From the NCBI GenBank assembly GCA_002170245.2, contig NHFN02000017.1:157950-221949 (forward strand): a stretch of 64,000 nucleotides of DNA, given 5' to 3'. Positions within the stretch are counted from its first letter, which is position 1; each line of letters starts with the position of its first letter. Shown piece after piece: positions 60,572 through 64,000 of this stretch. Under the pieces are notes generated by a model. The model saw only the letters and a program-made list of their open reading frames with translations. It was not told the origin of the DNA and did not search any database. Position numbers and translations under genes: made by a program. Source of the DNA: Gammaproteobacteria bacterium TMED112 (GTDB lineage: Bacteria; Pseudomonadota; Gammaproteobacteria; Magnimaribacterales; TMED112).

Positions 60572-60646
60572 TGGGGTGTCGCCAAGTGGTAAGGCAGAGG
60601 CTTTTGATGCCTCCATGCGTAGGTTCGAATCCTACCACCCCAGCCA
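60572..60646 (+). tRNA. tRNA-Gln (UUG anticodon), CCA encoded
   Basis: TGGGGTGTCGCCAAGTGGTAAGGCAGAGGCTTTTGATGCCTCCATGCGTAGGTTCGAATCCTACCACCCCAGCCA; cloverleaf folds by eye. Confidence 0.97.
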
Positions 60647-60653
60647 ACATAAA

Positions 60654-61601
60654 ATGAATAGTAGAGTAATATTTACAGGAAGTTCCAACCCACAGCTTGC
60701 ATTAAAAGTTGCGGAAAATCTAGACGCTAGTCTGGGCGCCATCACAGTTGATACTTTTAGTGATGGTGAGATAAATATTGAAATTACTGAAAATGTAAGA
60801 GGGAAAGATACATTTGTAATACAGTCAACAAATTACCCTGCTGAAAAAAACCTAATGGAACTAATACTAATTATTGATGCCCTTAAAAGAGCCTCAGTGA
60901 GTTCTATTACAGCGGTAATACCTTACTTTGGTTATTCAAGGCAAGACAGAAGAATTAGGTCAGCCAGGGTGCCCATAAGTGCGAAAGTTGTGGCTGATAT
61001 GCTTTCAAATGCTGGTGTTTCTCGGATTATTACATTAGATATTCATTCTGAGCAGATTCAAGGGTTCTTCTCTTTCCCAATGGACAATATTTACACTGCA
61101 AATTTAATGGTTAAAAATTTAGTAGATAATTACACCGTTGAGGACCTACAAGTAGTTTCACCAGATACTGGAGGAGTTATAAGAGCACGTTCAGTAGCAA
61201 AAACTCTTGGAGTTCAAGATCTTGCAATTATTGATAAAAGAAGAGAGAAAGCAAATGAATCTCAAGTAATAAATCTAATTGGAGATGTGGAAAATAAGGT
61301 TTGCATAGTTCCCGATGATTTAATCGATACTGCAGGCACACTTAGCAACGCAAGTCATGCACTTAAAGAGAAGGGTGCAAAAGAAATTATTGCGTATATT
61401 ACACATCCAGTTTTGTCTGGAAATGCTATTGAAAATTTAAATAATTCTGCAATTGATAAGTTGGTAGTGTCAAACTCTATAGATATTGGTGACAAATCTA
61501 AAAAATGTCCTAAAATAGACGTCTTTGATATTTCGCCAATACTGTCACAGGCAATTACAAGGCTGATGACTGGCGAGTCAATAAGTGAATTGTTTAGTTA
61601 A
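60654..61601 (+). CDS. prs: Ribose-phosphate pyrophosphokinase
   Basis: 315 aa from MNSRVIFTGSSNPQLALKVAENLDASLG; YFGYSRQDRRIRSARVPISAKVVA, DTGGVIRARSVA. Track start at 60576 lies within the tRNA. Confidence 0.97.
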   Translation: MNSRVIFTGSSNPQLALKVAENLDASLGAITVDTFSDGEINIEITENVRGKDTFVIQSTNYPAEKNLMELILIIDALKRASVSSITAVIPYFGYSRQDRRIRSARVPISAKVVADMLSNAGVSRIITLDIHSEQIQGFFSFPMDNIYTANLMVKNLVDNYTVEDLQVVSPDTGGVIRARSVAKTLGVQDLAIIDKRREKANESQVINLIGDVENKVCIVPDDLIDTAGTLSNASHALKEKGAKEIIAYITHPVLSGNAIENLNNSAIDKLVVSNSIDIGDKSKKCPKIDVFDISPILSQAITRLMTGESISELFS

Positions 61602-61603
61602 AT

Positions 61604-62311
61604 ATGGAAAATTTAAAACTCAAAGCTGAGAAAAGAGAGAAAATAGGTGGATTAAGCTCTAAAACAGCTATTTATAAGGAAAATAAAATTCCAGGAATAA
61701 TATATGGAGGAAAAGGCGAACCTCTTCCGATTTTAGTAAACAATAACGAGCTTCTTAAAATAATTAATAAAGAAGGAATTTTTAACACAATTGTTGAAGT
61801 AGAACTTGATAAAGGAACTGAAAACGTCGTTTTTAAAGAAGTTCAGAAACATCCATCCAAAAATATATTTACTCACATTGATCTACAAAGAGTAGTTAAA
61901 GGGACAAAAGTAAATGTTGTTGTTCCGGTGCTGTTAAAAAATCAAGACAAATGTTTTGGTGTAAAAATTGAGGGTGGAGTAATAAATCATGTACTTAAAG
62001 AAATCTCAGTTTTAGCTAGTCCAGAGTCTATACCTGAATCAATTGAAGTGGACATGGAAGATATTAAGGCTAAGGAAAAGGTTAGATTGGGTTCACTTGC
62101 GGCAAATAGTGAGTATGATTTTCCTTCCAGCTTAAAAAATCAAGATCCTGTTTTAGTCTCGGTGCTTACAGCTAAAGGCGGAAGTCTTGATTTTGAAGAT
62201 GAAGAAGTCGATGATGTTGAAGAGGGTGCAGAAACAGAAAGCACTGAAGCTACTGATGAGAAATCTTCTGATAAAAATAGCTCAGACAATTCTGAGGAAA
62301 AAGCAGAATAA
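61604..62311 (+). CDS. rplY: 50S ribosomal protein L25 (general stress protein CTC form)
   Basis: 235 aa; KREKIGGLSSKTAIYKENKIPGIIYGGKGEPLPI, VQKHPSKNIFTHIDLQRV; acidic C-terminal tail. Confidence 0.94.
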   Translation: MENLKLKAEKREKIGGLSSKTAIYKENKIPGIIYGGKGEPLPILVNNNELLKIINKEGIFNTIVEVELDKGTENVVFKEVQKHPSKNIFTHIDLQRVVKGTKVNVVVPVLLKNQDKCFGVKIEGGVINHVLKEISVLASPESIPESIEVDMEDIKAKEKVRLGSLAANSEYDFPSSLKNQDPVLVSVLTAKGGSLDFEDEEVDDVEEGAETESTEATDEKSSDKNSSDNSEEKAE

Positions 62312-62312
62312 A

Positions 62313-62882
62313 TTGCTTAATCTTTGCATAGTTGGACTAGGCAATCCTGGCGATAAACATAAAAAAACTAGACATAATGCAGGCTATGATTATCTTGAAA
62401 GGCTTTGCGATGATCTAGGTGTTGTTTTAACTCCAAATAAAAAACTTGATGGCCATTATGGAGAGGCTGTTATTAATGGTCTAAAGGTTGGCTTTTTAAA
62501 ACCAAATGAATACATAAATAATAGTGGTAAATCAGTTCTTCTGGTTAAGAAATATCATGTTAAAAATTTATCTGACATATTAGTAATTCATGATGACATG
62601 GACCTAGAGCCTGGAGAGGTCAAACTCAAAGAGAGTGGTGGTCATGGTGGACACAATGGTCTCAAGGATATCATTGGAAAAGCTGGTAAAGAATTTGTTC
62701 GATTACGATTTGGTATTGGTCACCCTCCTATCAAAAAAGAAACGAATGCATGGGTAATAAAAAAACCAAATCCAGAAGAAAAACAAGGTTTAAAAGAATC
62801 ATTTGCGAAAGCAGACAGTGCCAGAGATTCTATTTTAGAAAAAAAATGGCTTATTGCCATGAATGAACTTCATAAAAAATGA
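62313..62882 (+). CDS. pth: Peptidyl-tRNA hydrolase (likely TTG start)
   Basis: LLNLCIVGLGNPGDKHKKTRHNAGYDYLERL, HDDMDLEPGEVKLKESGGHGGHNGLKDI; track start at 62187 runs inside rplY. Confidence 0.95.
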   Translation: MLNLCIVGLGNPGDKHKKTRHNAGYDYLERLCDDLGVVLTPNKKLDGHYGEAVINGLKVGFLKPNEYINNSGKSVLLVKKYHVKNLSDILVIHDDMDLEPGEVKLKESGGHGGHNGLKDIIGKAGKEFVRLRFGIGHPPIKKETNAWVIKKPNPEEKQGLKESFAKADSARDSILEKKWLIAMNELHKK

Positions 62883-63967
62883 GTATTAAGTGTGGCATAG
62901 TTGGATTACCCAACGTAGGTAAATCTACTTTATTCAATGCACTAACCTCACAGAAAATTGATGCGGAGAATTTTCCATTCTGTACTATCGAACCAAATAT
63001 AGCTCGTGTAAACATACCTGATGCTAGGTTGGATCAACTTTCAACATTAGTAAATCCTGAGAAAGTTATTCCGTCATTTATGGAATTTGTTGATATTGCT
63101 GGTTTAGTTAAAGGAGCACACTCTGGTGAAGGTCTTGGTAACAAATTTTTATCACATATAAGAGAAACTCAATGTTTTGCGCATGTAATCAGATGTTTTG
63201 ATGATGAAAATATAGTTCATGTAGAAGGTAAAGTGTCTCCATTAGAAGATCTTGAAACAATTGATACAGAACTCATTCTAGCTGACCTTGAGATAATTAT
63301 TAAGCGTAAAGAGCGTATTGCAAAACAATTAAGAAATGGAGATAAGGCAACGCAATTTGAATTTAATTTATTAGAAAAGATTGAAGACCATCTAAATGAG
63401 ACAAAACCTATTAGAGATTTATCTTTTGAGCCTAATGAACATGAGATTTTAAAACAAATACAGCTAGTAACTGCTAAACCATTTTTTTTCATTGCTAATT
63501 TGCATGAGGATGAAGGCAAAAACACACATTATTCAGCCCTAGATGAGTATGCTGCTAAATGTGATCTTCCAATTATTAAAGTGTTTGCCAAAGCTGAGGG
63601 TGAATTGGTTGATTTGGAACCTAGTGAAAAAATAGAATATCTTGAAATGCTTGGGCTTCAAGAACCAGCACTAAATGCAGTGATTAGAAAAGGATATGAG
63701 ATGCTTAATTTATTCTCTTACTTTACTGCCGGCCCTAAAGAGGTGAGAGCATGGTCAGTTAAAACAGGCTCGACAGCTCCTCAAGCTGCTGGGAAAATTC
63801 ATACAGATTTTGAAAAAGGTTTTATCAAAGCAGAAGTTATTGGTTTTGATGATTACATGTCTTGTGGTGGTGAACTTAGAGCAAAAGAACAGGGCAAATT
63901 TAGAATTGAAGGCAAAGATTACATTGTTAAAGATGGTGATGTTATTCACTTTAGATTTAATGTGTAA
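62879..63967 (+). CDS. ychF: Redox-regulated ATPase YchF
   Basis: 362 aa; CGIVGLPNVGKSTLFNALT, NFPFCTIEPN, FVDIAGLVKGAHSGEGLGNKFL. Confidence 0.97.
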   Translation: MSIKCGIVGLPNVGKSTLFNALTSQKIDAENFPFCTIEPNIARVNIPDARLDQLSTLVNPEKVIPSFMEFVDIAGLVKGAHSGEGLGNKFLSHIRETQCFAHVIRCFDDENIVHVEGKVSPLEDLETIDTELILADLEIIIKRKERIAKQLRNGDKATQFEFNLLEKIEDHLNETKPIRDLSFEPNEHEILKQIQLVTAKPFFFIANLHEDEGKNTHYSALDEYAAKCDLPIIKVFAKAEGELVDLEPSEKIEYLEMLGLQEPALNAVIRKGYEMLNLFSYFTAGPKEVRAWSVKTGSTAPQAAGKIHTDFEKGFIKAEVIGFDDYMSCGGELRAKEQGKFRIEGKDYIVKDGDVIHFRFNV

Positions 63968-64000
63968 ATTGATGTAATTAAAAATTAATTATTTATAATT

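Noticed and set aside
60576-60653. N-terminal 26 residues of the tracked prs ORF (MSPSGKAEAFDASMRRFESYHPSQHK)
   Set aside because: This is translation of the tRNA-Gln gene; the conserved Prs N-terminus starts at 60654.
62187-62312. N-terminal 42 residues of the tracked pth ORF
   Set aside because: Out-of-frame translation of the acidic rplY tail; Pth begins at the TTG at 62313.
1-64000. CRISPR arrays, IS elements, prophage modules, toxin-antitoxin pairs
   Set aside because: No regularly spaced repeats, transposase, or paired small ORFs seen; the only mobile-element-like signal is the integrase-type segment fused to petA.

Overview
The window is a gene-dense, AT-rich chromosomal segment. By gene content and synteny it looks like a streamlined, free-living (probably marine, SAR86-like) gammaproteobacterium; the taxon is inferred, not searched. 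Most of it is housekeeping: aspS, proS, recA, fdxA, surE, ispDF, ftsB, eno, kdsA, pyrG, alr, dnaB, rplI-rpsR-rpsF, a dcw division/cell-wall cluster, rnpB, rsmI, sspA, petABC, rpsI-rplM, a degS-like gene, murA, mlaC, kdsD-lptA-lptB, mgtE, mreBCD, gatCAB, hemA-prfA-prmC, lolB-ispE-tRNAGln-prs-rplY-pth-ychF. There is no CRISPR array, intact mobile element or rRNA. The main unusual points are: (1) a Rieske iron-sulfur protein ORF (petA) with an in-frame ~79-aa N-terminal extension resembling the arm-type DNA-binding domain of tyrosine recombinases; its upstream region carries a duplicated copy of the rpsI terminator hairpin, and that copy supplies the extension's start codon. (2) An fmdB-type zinc-ribbon relic between aspS and proS, readable end to end in one frame but carrying four nonsense codons, two of them tandem right after MPI. 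(3) ftsZ moved from the end to the head of the dcw cluster, into the usual mraZ position, 17 nt after rnpB, with rsmH apparently starting at ATT fused to the ftsZ stop. (4) A compact accessory block downstream of hemA-prfA-prmC: GH84 O-GlcNAcase-like, acyl-CoA ligase, MaoC, paraoxonase-like lipoprotein and exported metallo-beta-lactamase-fold hydrolase. (5) ProS without the INS editing domain, an IspDF fusion, and all convergent gene pairs abutting or overlapping. All family calls are from reading the sequence; no database search was run.
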